Positions 22,069 to 30,486 of a stretch of DNA of 64,000 bases are shown here, piece by piece. Numbering within the stretch: the first letter of the stretch is position 1; the number at the start of each line of letters is the position of its first letter. The notes beneath the pieces are model-generated. The model worked only from the letters and a program-made list of their open reading frames with translations. It did not search any database and was not told where the DNA came from. Source of the DNA: Phytopseudomonas straminea (GTDB lineage: Bacteria > Pseudomonadota > Gammaproteobacteria > Pseudomonadales > Pseudomonadaceae); contig NZ_FOMO01000004.1 of assembly GCF_900112645.1 (NCBI RefSeq), positions 248,001 to 312,000 of the forward strand. The letters are read 5' to 3'. A program made the position numbers and the translations under genes.

Positions 22069-22674
22069 ATGATCAAGCGCAATCTGTTGGTAATCGGCCT
22101 GGCAGGCCTGCTCGGCGCGTGCGGCTTCCAGCTGCGTGGCACCGGCGACGTGCAGTTCGCCCTCAAGGAGCTCGACGTCAGCGCACGCGACACTTACGGC
22201 GACACCGTGCGTGAGGTCAAGGACGTGCTCGAGAACAACGGCGTAAAAGTGTTCCAGGGCGCCGCTTACAAGCTGTACCTGGCAGGCGAGAAGGAAAGCC
22301 AGCGTTCGGCCAGTTACACCAGCTCGGCGCGCAGCGTCGAGTACGAGCGCACCATGACGCTGAATTACGAGATCCGTGGCGCCAAGAACCTGCTGCTGCT
22401 GAGCAACACGCTCGAAGTGCAGAACTATTACGTGCAGGACTCCAACAACCTGATCGGCAACGACCAGCAGGCTGCCCAGCTGCGCACCGAAATGCGCCGC
22501 GACCTGGTGCAACAGCTGACTCTGCGCCTGCAGCAGATCACCCCGGCACAGCTGGACGAACTGCAGCAGACCGCCGAAGCCAAGGCGAAGGCCGAAGCCG
22601 ACGCCCTGGAAGCAGCCCGTCAGCGTGAAGCCGCGCAGCCGCAGCAGTCGCCCATCGAACTACCTGTCCAGTAA
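22069..22674 (+). CDS. lptE: LptE, LPS-assembly lipoprotein
   Basis: 201 aa. ATG 22069 (site AAGGGG) begins [20 protein letters not shown], a lipobox with Cys18; the open frame from 22030 is not used. The rest ([40 protein letters not shown] then [15 protein letters not shown]) is LptE, the plug of the LptD outer-membrane LPS translocon. A C-terminal Ala/Glu/Gln-rich helix ([20 protein letters not shown]) is longer than in E. coli. Its TAA is the target duplication of MITE copy 4, which separates it from holA. Confidence 0.93.
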   Translation: MIKRNLLVIGLAGLLGACGFQLRGTGDVQFALKELDVSARDTYGDTVREVKDVLENNGVKVFQGAAYKLYLAGEKESQRSASYTSSARSVEYERTMTLNYEIRGAKNLLLLSNTLEVQNYYVQDSNNLIGNDQQAAQLRTEMRRDLVQQLTLRLQQITPAQLDELQQTAEAKAKAEADALEAARQREAAQPQQSPIELPVQ

Positions 22675-22840
22675 GAACCTGTTTACGATCTGCTGCGCGT
22701 CGGCCCTGCGGCGTTAAAAACAGGCGCGGAATGCTCATGTACAAAAGTACAGTCGCCCGCGACTCCGACCGTTCCTCGCCTGTTTTTGTGAGGCCTTTTA
22801 GGCCTTGCAGGGCTCTAGCTCGCAAGATCTAAAGACGTTC
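22675..22840. mobile_element. MITE-like element, copy 4 (opposite orientation, degenerate)
   Basis: About 166 bp. The left end GAACCTGTTTACGATC abuts the lptE stop TAA (22672-22674). The right end contains the conserved GCTCTAGCTCGC segment and ends near GACGTTC, followed by CAA. Relative to copies 1-3 it is inverted (segments AAAAACAGGCG and CGCCTGTTTTT are present) and its right terminus has diverged. It lies between lptE and holA, which are normally adjacent. Confidence 0.7.
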
Positions 22841-22870
22841 CAAGACGGACGAGGCCTCTCAGGCTTACCC

Positions 22871-23905
22871 ATGAAACTCGCTCCCGCCCAACTCGGCAAA
22901 CACCTGCAAGGCACCCTCGCCCCGGTTTACGTGGTATGTGGCGATGAGGCCCTGCTCTGCCAGGAAGCCACTGACGCCATCCGCAGCGCCAGCCGCGCCC
23001 AGGGTTTCACCGAGCGCGAAGTGTTTCATGCCGAGGCCAATTTCGACTGGGGCATGCTCTACGAAGCCGGCGCCAGCCTGTCGTTGTTCGCCGAGAAGCG
23101 CGTCATCGAGCTGCGCATCCCCAACGGCAAGCCTGGGGACAAGGGCGCGGCGGCGATTCTCGAATACCTCAATCGTCCGCCGGAAGACACCCTGCTGCTG
23201 ATCACCCTGCCCAAACTCGATGGCAGCACGCAGAAGACCAAGTGGGCCAAGGCGCTCATCGACGGGCCCAACTGCCAGTTCGTGCAGATCTGGCCGGTGG
23301 ATGCCAATCAGTTGCCGCAGTGGATCCGCCAGCGCCTGGCCCAGGCCGGCATGAACGCCAGTGCCGATGCGGTCGACCTGATCGCCGCGCGGGTCGAAGG
23401 CAACCTGCTGGCCGCCGCCCAGGAAATCGAGAAGCTCAAGCTGCTCGCCGATGGCCAGCAGATCGATGCCGGAACCGTGCAGGCCGCTGTCGCCGACAGC
23501 GCCCGTTACGACGTCTTCGGCCTGATCGACGCCATCCTCAATGGCGAAGCCGCCCACGCCTTGCGCATGCTCGACGGCCTGCGCGGCGAGGGTCAGGAAT
23601 CGCTGTTCATCGTGGTCATGCTGGCCCGCGAACTGCGCCAGTTGGCCAACATTGCTTACCAGCATGGTCAGGGCATACCGCTGGACAAGGCCTTCGCCTC
23701 CGCCCGCCCGCCGGTGTGGGATAAGCGCCGCCCGCTGGTCAGCAAGGCCCTGCAGCGACACACGCCAGCACGCTGGAACGCCCTGCTGATGGATGCCCAG
23801 CAGATCGATGCACAGGTCAAGGGCCAGGCGCCGGGTGATCCCTGGGCCAGCCTGTCGCGCCTTGTGCTGATGATGGCCGGGCAACGTCTGAAGCTTGGCG
23901 CTTAA
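22871..23905 (+). CDS. holA: HolA, DNA polymerase III delta subunit
   Basis: 344 aa clamp-loader subunit that opens the beta sliding clamp. Start ATG 22871 gives MKLAPAQLGKHLQGTLAPVY then VVCGDEALLCQEATDAIR, the family N-terminus. Seen further: a fold with SLSLFAEKRVIELRIP, RLAQAGMNASADAVDLIAAR, VEGNLLAAAQEIEKLKLLAD and the C-terminal collar helices (ELRQLANIAYQHGQGIPLDK). The longer open frame from 22805 lies in the MITE. Its promoter or read-through from lptE must cross that element. Confidence 0.93.
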   Translation: MKLAPAQLGKHLQGTLAPVYVVCGDEALLCQEATDAIRSASRAQGFTEREVFHAEANFDWGMLYEAGASLSLFAEKRVIELRIPNGKPGDKGAAAILEYLNRPPEDTLLLITLPKLDGSTQKTKWAKALIDGPNCQFVQIWPVDANQLPQWIRQRLAQAGMNASADAVDLIAARVEGNLLAAAQEIEKLKLLADGQQIDAGTVQAAVADSARYDVFGLIDAILNGEAAHALRMLDGLRGEGQESLFIVVMLARELRQLANIAYQHGQGIPLDKAFASARPPVWDKRRPLVSKALQRHTPARWNALLMDAQQIDAQVKGQAPGDPWASLSRLVLMMAGQRLKLGA

Positions 23906-23992
23906 GCCTACCTTGCGTATGGACATTGGCTCTGCAGCGGCGCATCATTCGCGCCGCTCGCTATCCGGGCGGGCACCGATCGAGGATCTGCC

Positions 23993-24145
23993 ATGAGCAA
24001 GAAGAAGCGCCCCAACAAGGCCAAATCCATCATCGCCCAGCCGCTGTTCCGCTCACGCCAGGAGCGCCCCGGCAAAGGAAAAGGCAGCTACAACCGCCAA
24101 GCCTCCCAGCAAAACTGGGAGGCTTGTTCGTTTGTGGCGGCTTGA
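23993..24145 (+). CDS. arfA: ArfA, alternative ribosome-rescue factor
   Basis: 50 codons, found by reading the gap after holA. ATG 23993 has GAGG 8-11 nt upstream. The protein starts MSKKKRPNKAKSIIAQPLFR and contains the ArfA core PLFRSRQERPGKGKGSYNR with NWEA, matching E. coli ArfA (PLFR-R-E-KGKGSY-R ... NWEA). ArfA enters the A site of ribosomes stalled on non-stop mRNA and recruits RF2 to free them when tmRNA fails. Residues after NWEA (CSFVAA) are hydrophobic as in the E. coli degradation tail. A perfect hairpin within codons 36-45 fits the known regulation, in which cleavage or termination inside the ORF yields a non-stop message tagged by tmRNA. Confidence 0.85.
   Translation: MSKKKRPNKAKSIIAQPLFRSRQERPGKGKGSYNRQASQQNWEACSFVAA
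24098..24126 (+). terminator. Intragenic hairpin inside arfA
   Basis: Perfect 12-bp stem CAAGCCTCCCAG / CTGGGAGGCTTG with loop CAAAA, 17 nt before the arfA stop. In E. coli arfA an equivalent stem is an RNase III site or terminator that removes the stop codon. Here it is followed by TTCGTTTG, a poor T tract, so cleavage seems more likely than simple termination. Confidence 0.75.
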
Positions 24146-24210
24146 AAAATTCGCCCGGCCCGAATTTCCCCTCATCCGTGCTAAGGTGGTCGCCTGCAAA
24201 ACGTGTTGAG

Positions 24211-25500
24211 ATGACCATGCCCAACCTGTTCATTCGCGGCCTGCCGGCGACCGCTGCGGCCAGCTTCCTGCTTTTGCTCACGGCTTGCGCCGATGCCCCT
24301 GCCCAGCCCCTGGCGTCCACGAGTGCCGCGCCGAGTGCAACCGATGCCAACAGCCAGCCCGTCGACCAGCAGCTGACCTTCGAACAGTGGCGCGACCTGC
24401 TGCGCAGCGACGCCATCGCCGCCGGTATCAGCCCGCCCCTGTTCGACCGCGCTTTCGCCGGCGTGACGCCCAACCCGGATGTGGTCAAGGCCGACAGCAG
24501 CCAGCCCGAATTCAGCCGCCCCGTATGGGAATACCTCAAGGGCGCGGTGTCGCCGAGCCGGGTCGCTCGCGGGCGCATTCTGCTGGCCCAGAACCGTGCC
24601 ACCCTCAACCAGATCGAACAGCGTTACGGCGTTGACGCCGAAACCCTGGTCGCCATCTGGGGCCTGGAGAGCAACTTCGGCAGCAACATAGGCAGCCACA
24701 ACGTGGTGCGCTCGCTGGCGACCCTGGCCTACGAAGGCCGTCGTCAGGCCTTCTGGCGGGGGCAGTTGCTGGCCGTGCTGCAGATTCTCCAGCATGGCGA
24801 CATCGCTCCCGAGAGCCTCGTCGGTTCCTGGGCCGGCGCCATGGGCCAGACCCAGTTCATGCCTACTACCTACAACGAGCATGCCGTGGATTTCGACGGC
24901 GACGGCAAGCGTGACGTATGGACCTCCACCGCCGATGCTCTGGCCTCCGCCGCTCACTACCTGCAAAGCGGCAACTGGCAGCTGCGCCAGCCCTGGGGCT
25001 TCGAAGTCCATCTGCCGAAGGGCTTCGACTACGCCCAGGCCGACCCGGAAGTGCGCCGCAGCTTGGCGCAGTGGCGCGAACTGGGCGTGCGACCGATGGG
25101 CCAGCCCCTGAGCCCACCGCGTGACGACGCCACCGCCACCCTGCTGCTGCCCGCCGGGCACCGCGGGCCGGCGTTCCTGCTGTTCAACAACTTCCGAAGC
25201 ATCCTGCGCTACAACAATTCGACCTCCTACGCCCTGGCTATCGGCCTGCTGTCCGACGCGCTGCGTGGCGGCAACGCTGTACAGGCCAGCTGGCCAGAGG
25301 GCGACCGCCAGCTGGGCCGCAGCGAGCGCATCGAACTGCAGGAACGCCTCAACGCGCGCGGCTTCGACTCCGGCCATGCCGACGGCATCATCGGCGCCAA
25401 CACCCGCAAGGCCATCCGCGCCTTCCAGCTGCACCTGGGCTGGCCAGCCGACGGCTACCCGGATGCCGAGCTGCTCGAACAGCTGCGCCAGCCGCACTGA
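24211..25500 (+). CDS. sltB3: Lipoprotein lytic transglycosylase, MltB/SltB3 type, with peptidoglycan-binding domain
   Basis: 429 aa. ATG 24211 (or 24217) begins a lipoprotein signal ending LLLLTAC with Cys26; the longer frame overlaps arfA and is not used. SLT_2 domain (about 50-345) has catalytic Glu near 153 in AIWGLESNFGSNIGSHNVVR, AMGQTQFMPTTYNEHAVDFD and NNFRSILRYNNSTSYALAIG. A PG_binding_1 repeat ends the protein (ELQERLNARGFDSGHADGII, then GANTRKAIRAFQLHLG). It cleaves peptidoglycan with 1,6-anhydro-MurNAc formation in the periplasm. Domain order and position after holA/arfA agree with P. aeruginosa SltB3 (PA3992); the symbol rests on that synteny. Confidence 0.85.
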   Translation: MTMPNLFIRGLPATAAASFLLLLTACADAPAQPLASTSAAPSATDANSQPVDQQLTFEQWRDLLRSDAIAAGISPPLFDRAFAGVTPNPDVVKADSSQPEFSRPVWEYLKGAVSPSRVARGRILLAQNRATLNQIEQRYGVDAETLVAIWGLESNFGSNIGSHNVVRSLATLAYEGRRQAFWRGQLLAVLQILQHGDIAPESLVGSWAGAMGQTQFMPTTYNEHAVDFDGDGKRDVWTSTADALASAAHYLQSGNWQLRQPWGFEVHLPKGFDYAQADPEVRRSLAQWRELGVRPMGQPLSPPRDDATATLLLPAGHRGPAFLLFNNFRSILRYNNSTSYALAIGLLSDALRGGNAVQASWPEGDRQLGRSERIELQERLNARGFDSGHADGIIGANTRKAIRAFQLHLGWPADGYPDAELLEQLRQPH

Positions 25501-25506
25501 CCCCGC

Positions 25507-25538
25507 CGCGTGGTGATGCCCCTCACCACGCGTTTTTT
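25507..25538 (+). terminator. Rho-independent terminator after sltB3
   Basis: Perfect 10-bp stem CGCGTGGTGA / TCACCACGCG with a 6-nt loop followed by TTTTTT, 6 nt past the stop. Confidence 0.95.
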
Positions 25539-25660
25539 CTGCGTTTGCGATTCGCCCGTTCCTGGGCGACTCTGTAGCAGGCATCCCCTGTGATCCAGGA
25601 GATGCCTGACTGCCCGAAAGCCGTGATCCGGCGCGGGTCAATGACAACAGAGAGGTCGCT

Positions 25661-26812
25661 ATGCACGACATCGAGCTGAACGAAGAACAACGCATGATCC
25701 GCGACTGCACCCGGCAGTTCGCCCGGCGCGCCATCGCGCCCCACGCCCAGGACTGGGAAAAGGCAGGCTGGATAGACGACGCGGCGGTCTCCCAGATGGG
25801 CGAGATGGGCCTCTTGGGCATGATCGTGCCGGACACCTGGGGCGGCAGCTATCTGGATTACGTGGCCTATGCCCTGGCCGTGGAAGAAGTATCCGCCGCC
25901 GACGGTGCCACCGGCACCCTGATGAGCGTGCACAACTCGGTAGGCTGCGGCCCGCTGCTCAATTACGGCAGCGAGGAGCAGAAAGGCGAATGGCTGGCGC
26001 GCCTGGCCAGCGGCGAAGTAATCGGCTGCTTCTGCCTGACCGAACCCCAGGCCGGCTCCGAGGCCCACAACCTGCGCACCCGCGCCGAGCTGCGCGACGG
26101 CCGCTGGGTGCTCAATGGCGCCAAGCAGTTCGTCAGCAATGGCCGCCGCGCCGGGCTGGCCATCGTCTTCGCGGTGACCGATGCCCCACTGGGCAAGCAG
26201 GGCATCTCAGCCTTTCTGGTGCCCACCAATACTCCGGGGTTTCGCATCGAGCGCAGCGAACACAAGATGGGCATCCGCGCCTCGGACACCTGCGCCATCA
26301 CCCTGGACGACTGCAGCATTCCGGCCGCCAACCTGCTCGGCGAGCGCGGCAAGGGCCTGAGCATCGCCCTGTCCAATCTCGAAGGCGGACGCATCGGCAT
26401 TGCCGCCCAAGCGGTCGGTATCGCTCGCGCTGCATTCGAAGCTGCTCTGCTCTACTCCCGCGAACGGGTACAGTTCGACAAGCCGATTGGCGAACACCAG
26501 AGCATCGCCAACCTGTTAGCCGACATGCACACCCAGATCAACGCCGCCCGCCTGCTGACCCTGCATGCCGCACGCCTGCGCAGCGCCGGCCAGCCATGCC
26601 TGTCGGAAGCCTCCCAGGCCAAGCTGTTCGCCTCGGAAATGGCCGAGCGGGTGTGCTCCAAGGCCCTGCAGGTACACGGTGGCTACGGCTATCTGGAGGA
26701 CTTCCCGGTGCAGCGTTATTACCGTGATGCGCGCATCACCCAGATCTACGAAGGCGCCAGCGAAATCCAGCGCCTACTGATCGCCCGGGAACTCAAGCAC
26801 TACTTGCTGTAA
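25661..26812 (+). CDS. Acyl-CoA dehydrogenase, short/branched-chain type
   Basis: 383 aa FAD enzyme that forms the alpha,beta double bond of acyl-CoA and passes electrons to ETF. GAGAGG lies 6 nt before the ATG. Seen: N-terminal helical domain, [20 protein letters not shown] (FAD/substrate), SERKMG-like hinge as [53 protein letters not shown], and the catalytic Glu near 364 in [20 protein letters not shown]. Glu at this late position is typical of short-chain and short/branched-chain enzymes. It stands alone, without ETF or other beta-oxidation genes. Its stop TAA is the duplicated target of MITE copy 5. Confidence 0.93.
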   Translation: MHDIELNEEQRMIRDCTRQFARRAIAPHAQDWEKAGWIDDAAVSQMGEMGLLGMIVPDTWGGSYLDYVAYALAVEEVSAADGATGTLMSVHNSVGCGPLLNYGSEEQKGEWLARLASGEVIGCFCLTEPQAGSEAHNLRTRAELRDGRWVLNGAKQFVSNGRRAGLAIVFAVTDAPLGKQGISAFLVPTNTPGFRIERSEHKMGIRASDTCAITLDDCSIPAANLLGERGKGLSIALSNLEGGRIGIAAQAVGIARAAFEAALLYSRERVQFDKPIGEHQSIANLLADMHTQINAARLLTLHAARLRSAGQPCLSEASQAKLFASEMAERVCSKALQVHGGYGYLEDFPVQRYYRDARITQIYEGASEIQRLLIARELKHYLL

Positions 26813-27147
26813 GAACCTGTTCACGATCGTTATGCATGAAGCTGCAGCTACAAGGTGAGAGCGGACGGTGGGCATGGTGCTTTGTGGGACATGCTTTAGC
26901 CTCGAGTCTTTTTCAAGGCAAACAAAGAGCTCGGGGCTAAAGCCCCTCCCACGAGTTCGCGAACGGCCGTTTCCTCGGGAAAAGGCAGCCGTCAATGATC
27001 CATTGTGGGAGCGGGCGGGGACGCCTAGTTCATGCCCGCGAAAAATCGCGGGCATGGTCCGCTCCCACAGATACTGCGCCGATGACCACTACCGCCACTT
27101 GGCTGCCAAAATCGAAGAACCTGGGCTGCAAGATCATGAACAGTTTC
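26813..27147. mobile_element. Inverted-repeat element, copy 5, carrying REP hairpins
   Basis: 335 bp between TAA (26810-26812, the acyl-CoA dehydrogenase stop) and TAA (27148-27150). Ends are GAACCTGTTCACGATC and GATCATGAACAGTTTC, i.e. imperfect terminal repeats of the copy 4 subtype; the right part also shares GCAAGATC with copy 4. The middle differs from the other copies and holds two pseudomonad palindromic repeats, GGGGCTAAAGCCCC (about 26934-26947) and a large hairpin at 27004-27069. It may be an older element that received REP insertions. Confidence 0.65.
27004..27069. repeat. REP/BIME-like long hairpin
   Basis: Outer arms TGTGGGAGCGG / CCGCTCCCACA and inner arms CATGCCCGCG / CGCGGGCATG with loop AAAAAT. 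This is the classical pseudomonad extragenic palindrome layout. It lies between the acyl-CoA dehydrogenase and the convergent antiporter gene. Confidence 0.8.
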
Positions 27148-27159
27148 TAAGCACTTCTC

Positions 27160-28800
27160 CTAACCCTTGAGCAGCCGCGCCTCCGCGTTATCCAGATCGC
27201 GGAGGATCTCGGCCAGCATGTCGTCGTCCAGTTGATGATCCTTGCGCATCCGGTACAGCTCCAGCCGCTGGGTGCGCAGGGCATTGAGGCGCATGCGGTA
27301 TTCGAGCTGGTCACACTGGCGCTGGTGCTCGCGCGACTCCTCGGCACGCCGGGTGCGTGCGCGTTCGAGCAGGTCGCGATATTCGCTCATCAGCTTGGCG
27401 CGGATCTCGGCCGTAGCGATGGCGCTGTCGGTATCGGCGGCTTTTTCCTCATCAGCCTCCAGACAGCGGATCGCCGCCTCTAGCACCTGGGCGCGGTGCT
27501 GATTGAGCTCGGCCTCGTGCCGCGCCACGTTGTCCTGGGGCAGCCGCGGCAGCAGTTGGGGCAGCAGCACACTGGCGACCAGCAACGACACCAGAATCAC
27601 CCCGGCAGCGATGAGGATCAGCAGGTTACGCTCGGGAAAGGCCTCGCCATTGTTGAGCAGCAACGGCAGCGACATCACACCGGCCAGGGTCACCGCACCG
27701 CGCACACCGCCGATGGTCAGCACCGCAGTCAGCGCGATGCGCGATTGCCCGGCGAAGCGCGTCGACTTGCCCCGCCAGCGCCGCAGCATGCCGGAGGTGC
27801 GCCAGTAGCAGTACACCCAGACGAAACGCAGCACCATCAACACTCCGTAGATCGCCAGCACATAGCCCAGCGCCGGCCACAGCAGGTGCCAGGCGTCGGC
27901 ATGATCACCGATCACCGCCTTGATGATGTCCGGCAACTGCAGGCCCAGCAGCAGGAATATCAGGCCGTTGAAGGTGAACTCGAGCATCGCCCATACGCCA
28001 CGGTTGAGCAGCCGCGTGGTGGTCTGCCGTGGCAACAGGTCGAGGCGGCTCTGCATCATGCCGGCCGCCACCGCCGAGAGAATTCCAGACAGCCCCAGGT
28101 GCTCGGCCGCCACATAGGCCGCAAAAGGCAACAACAGCATGAGCAGCACATGGGGCGCCGGCTCCTCCCAGCCTCGGGCGATCATCCAGGCGCGCAGGCG
28201 ACCGAGCAGGTAACTCAGCGCCATGCCGATCAGCAGGCCGCCGGCGGCTACCAGCACGAACTGCAGGCTGGCATCGGTGAACGAGAACACCCCGGTGAGG
28301 GTGGCCGCCACGGCGAACTTGAATGCCACCAGACCGGAGGCATCGTTCATCAAGGCTTCGCCTTGCAGCAGATTGTTCAGCGTATTGGGCAGGCGCCCGT
28401 GGGTAATCGCCGATACCGCCACCGCATCGGTCGGCGATAGCACCGCTGCCAGAGCGAAACAGGCGGCCAGGGGAACCTGGGGCAGCAACCAGTGAATGAA
28501 ATATCCGGCGCCCAGAATAGTCACGAACACCAGCACGAACGCCAGGAACAGGATCGGCGCGCGCAGTTTGCGAAACTGCCCCTTGGGCATGCGCCAACCA
28601 TCGACGAACAGCAGCGGCGGGATGAACAGCAGCAGGAACAACTCAGGGTCCAGGCGTACGTGCAGGCCCAGCGCTGGCACCGCCAGCAAGGCGCCGATAA
28701 CGATCTGCAGGATCGGCAGCGGCAAGGGAATGAATTGCGCGCTGATACGGGTGCCACTGACCACCAGCAACATGATCAGAATGGTGTAGAGAAGCTGCAT
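27160..28800 (-). CDS. Na+/H+ antiporter, NhaP/CPA1 family
   Basis: 546 aa. Twelve or so membrane helices in residues 1-410 with CPA1 features: FLLLFIPPLLFVDGWRMPKG, ALAAVLSPTDAVAVSAITHG (helix with the transport Asp pair region), LLQGEALMNDASGLVAFKFA (ND motif), FTFNGLIFLLLGLQLPD, GGVRGAVTLAGVMSLPLLL. A cytosolic tail of about 130 residues after residue 415 is coiled-coil-like (HEAELNQHRAQVLEAAIRCL and later Arg/Glu-rich helices). It exchanges cytosolic Na+ or K+ for H+ for pH and salt balance. Start ATG 28800 has AAGGAT 12 nt upstream. It is divergent from the ArsC-like gene. Confidence 0.9.
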   Translation of the reverse strand: MQLLYTILIMLLVVSGTRISAQFIPLPLPILQIVIGALLAVPALGLHVRLDPELFLLLFIPPLLFVDGWRMPKGQFRKLRAPILFLAFVLVFVTILGAGYFIHWLLPQVPLAACFALAAVLSPTDAVAVSAITHGRLPNTLNNLLQGEALMNDASGLVAFKFAVAATLTGVFSFTDASLQFVLVAAGGLLIGMALSYLLGRLRAWMIARGWEEPAPHVLLMLLLPFAAYVAAEHLGLSGILSAVAAGMMQSRLDLLPRQTTTRLLNRGVWAMLEFTFNGLIFLLLGLQLPDIIKAVIGDHADAWHLLWPALGYVLAIYGVLMVLRFVWVYCYWRTSGMLRRWRGKSTRFAGQSRIALTAVLTIGGVRGAVTLAGVMSLPLLLNNGEAFPERNLLILIAAGVILVSLLVASVLLPQLLPRLPQDNVARHEAELNQHRAQVLEAAIRCLEADEEKAADTDSAIATAEIRAKLMSEYRDLLERARTRRAEESREHQRQCDQLEYRMRLNALRTQRLELYRMRKDHQLDDDMLAEILRDLDNAEARLLKG

Positions 28801-28973
28801 GAGGGGAGAGATCCTTTGCGATGACGGCCGCCTGGCGAGGGCCGGTGCATTCTAACGCCAGCAGCGTGCAGGCGGATGCGCCGCAAGCCGAATCGACGTG
28901 GCATAATCGGCGGCCTCGGTATTCACAAGCAGCAACGGGGACTCGACGAGTGGAGTCCTCCAGAGGTAGACCA

Positions 28974-29321
28974 ATGAGTTACGTGCTTTATGGCATCAAG
29001 GCCTGCGACACCATGAAGAAGGCCCGCACCTGGCTCGACGAGCGCGGTGCCACTTACCAGTTCCACGATTACAAGACCGCCGGCATCGACCGCGGCAACC
29101 TGCAGAAATGGTGCGACGAACACGGCTGGGAAACCATCCTCAATCGTGCCGGCACCACCTTCCGCAAGCTCGACGACGCGCAGAAAAGCGATCTCGACCA
29201 GGCCAAGGCCATCGACCTGATGCTGGCCCAACCATCGATGATCAAGCGCCCGGTGCTGGACCTTGGCACCCGCACCCTGATCGGTTTCAAACCCGAGCGT
29301 TACGCCGCCGAACTGGCCTGA
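28974..29321 (+). CDS. ArsC/Spx-family reductase (YffB-like)
   Basis: 115 aa thioredoxin-fold protein. Start ATG 28974 (site AGAGGT); the open frame to 28821 is not family-like. It opens YVLYGIKACDTMKKARTWLD, with a single Cys in KACDTMKKA in place of the CxxC of glutaredoxins, then YQFHDYKTAGIDRGNLQKWC and MIKRPVLDLGTRTLIGFKPE. YffB relatives are glutathione-dependent thiol reductases of unknown substrate. It lies 39 nt upstream of dapD, the gene order known from P. aeruginosa. Confidence 0.9.
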   Translation: MSYVLYGIKACDTMKKARTWLDERGATYQFHDYKTAGIDRGNLQKWCDEHGWETILNRAGTTFRKLDDAQKSDLDQAKAIDLMLAQPSMIKRPVLDLGTRTLIGFKPERYAAELA

Positions 29322-29360
29322 TATCGCGACCTCAATCGAATTCGCTGCAAGGAAAAGCTC

Positions 29361-30395
29361 ATGTCCAATACTCTGTTCAGCCTGGCCTTCGGGGTCGGCA
29401 CGCAAAACCGTCAAAGCACCTGGCTGGAAGTGTTCTATGCCCAGCCGCTGCTCAACCCGAGCGCCGAACTGGTCGCCAAGGTCACCGAGAAACTCGGTTA
29501 TACCGGCGGCAACCAGGCCATCGCCATCACCAATCAGCAAGCCGGTGAACTGGCCAGCGCCCTGAAGCACGTCGACTCGGTACAAGCCGCGCTGCTCACC
29601 CGCCTGGCCGAAAGCGCCAAGCCGCTGGTCGCCACCCTGCTGGCCGAAGACGCCGCACTGACCAGCACGCCCGAGGCCTACCTCAAGCTGCACCTGCTGT
29701 CTCACCGCCTGGTCAAGCCACACAGCCTGAACTTGACCGGCATCTTCCCGCTGCTGCCCAACGTCGCCTGGACCAGTCAGGGTGCGGTCGACCTGGCCGA
29801 GCTGCCGGAGCGTCAGTTGGAAGCGCGCCTCAAGGGCGACCTGCTGGAAGTCTTCTCGGTGGACAAGTTCCCGAAAATGACCGACTACGTGGTGCCGAGC
29901 GGCGTACGTATCGCTGACAGCGCACGGGTTCGTCTGGGCGCCTACATCGGCGAAGGCACCACCGTGATGCACGAAGGCTTCGTCAACTTCAACGCCGGTA
30001 CCGCCGGCCCGGGCATGATCGAAGGTCGCGTGTCCGCCGGTGTGTTCGTCGGCAAGGGTTCGGATCTGGGCGGCGGCTGCTCGACCATGGGCACCCTGTC
30101 CGGTGGCGGCAACATCGTCATCTCCGTGGGTGAAGGCTGCCTGATCGGCGCCAACGCCGGTATCGGCATCCCGCTGGGCGACCGCAACATCGTCGAGGCT
30201 GGTCTGTACGTCACCGCCGGCACCAAGATTGCCCTGCTCGACGACCAGAACAACCTGGTCAAGGTGGTCAAGGGTCGTGATCTGGCTGGCCAGGCCGACC
30301 TGCTGTTCCGTCGTAACTCGCAGAGCGGCGCGGTCGAGTGCAAGACCAACAAGTCGGCCATTGAGCTGAACGAAGCCCTGCACGCTCACAACTGA
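29361..30395 (+). CDS. dapD: DapD, tetrahydrodipicolinate N-succinyltransferase
   Basis: 344 aa, the long form of DapD typical of pseudomonads. AAGGAAAAGCTC precedes the ATG. After an N-terminal helical domain, the C-terminal half is a left-handed beta-helix of hexapeptide repeats (VRIADSARVRLGAYIGEGTT, VMHEGFVNFNAGTAGPGMIE then GRVSAGVFVGKGSDLGGGCS, IGANAGIGIPLGDRNIVEAG). It transfers succinyl from succinyl-CoA in the succinylase branch of lysine and meso-DAP synthesis; dapE, the desuccinylase, is 5.5 kb downstream. A terminator follows. Confidence 0.95.
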   Translation: MSNTLFSLAFGVGTQNRQSTWLEVFYAQPLLNPSAELVAKVTEKLGYTGGNQAIAITNQQAGELASALKHVDSVQAALLTRLAESAKPLVATLLAEDAALTSTPEAYLKLHLLSHRLVKPHSLNLTGIFPLLPNVAWTSQGAVDLAELPERQLEARLKGDLLEVFSVDKFPKMTDYVVPSGVRIADSARVRLGAYIGEGTTVMHEGFVNFNAGTAGPGMIEGRVSAGVFVGKGSDLGGGCSTMGTLSGGGNIVISVGEGCLIGANAGIGIPLGDRNIVEAGLYVTAGTKIALLDDQNNLVKVVKGRDLAGQADLLFRRNSQSGAVECKTNKSAIELNEALHAHN

Positions 30396-30411
30396 GCCCA
30401 GGCTTCGCCCG

Positions 30412-30463
30412 AACGGGCTGTGCGCGCGATAGACTGACGTCTTCGTTGGCACAGCCCGTTTTC
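30412..30463 (+). terminator. Terminator after dapD
   Basis: Perfect 11-bp arms AACGGGCTGTG (30412-30422) and CACAGCCCGTT (30450-30460) with a 27-nt loop, followed by TTC. The loop is long, but the stem is strong and sits 17 nt after the dapD stop. Confidence 0.7.
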
Positions 30464-30486
30464 ACATCCAGCGTGACGAGATCCGG

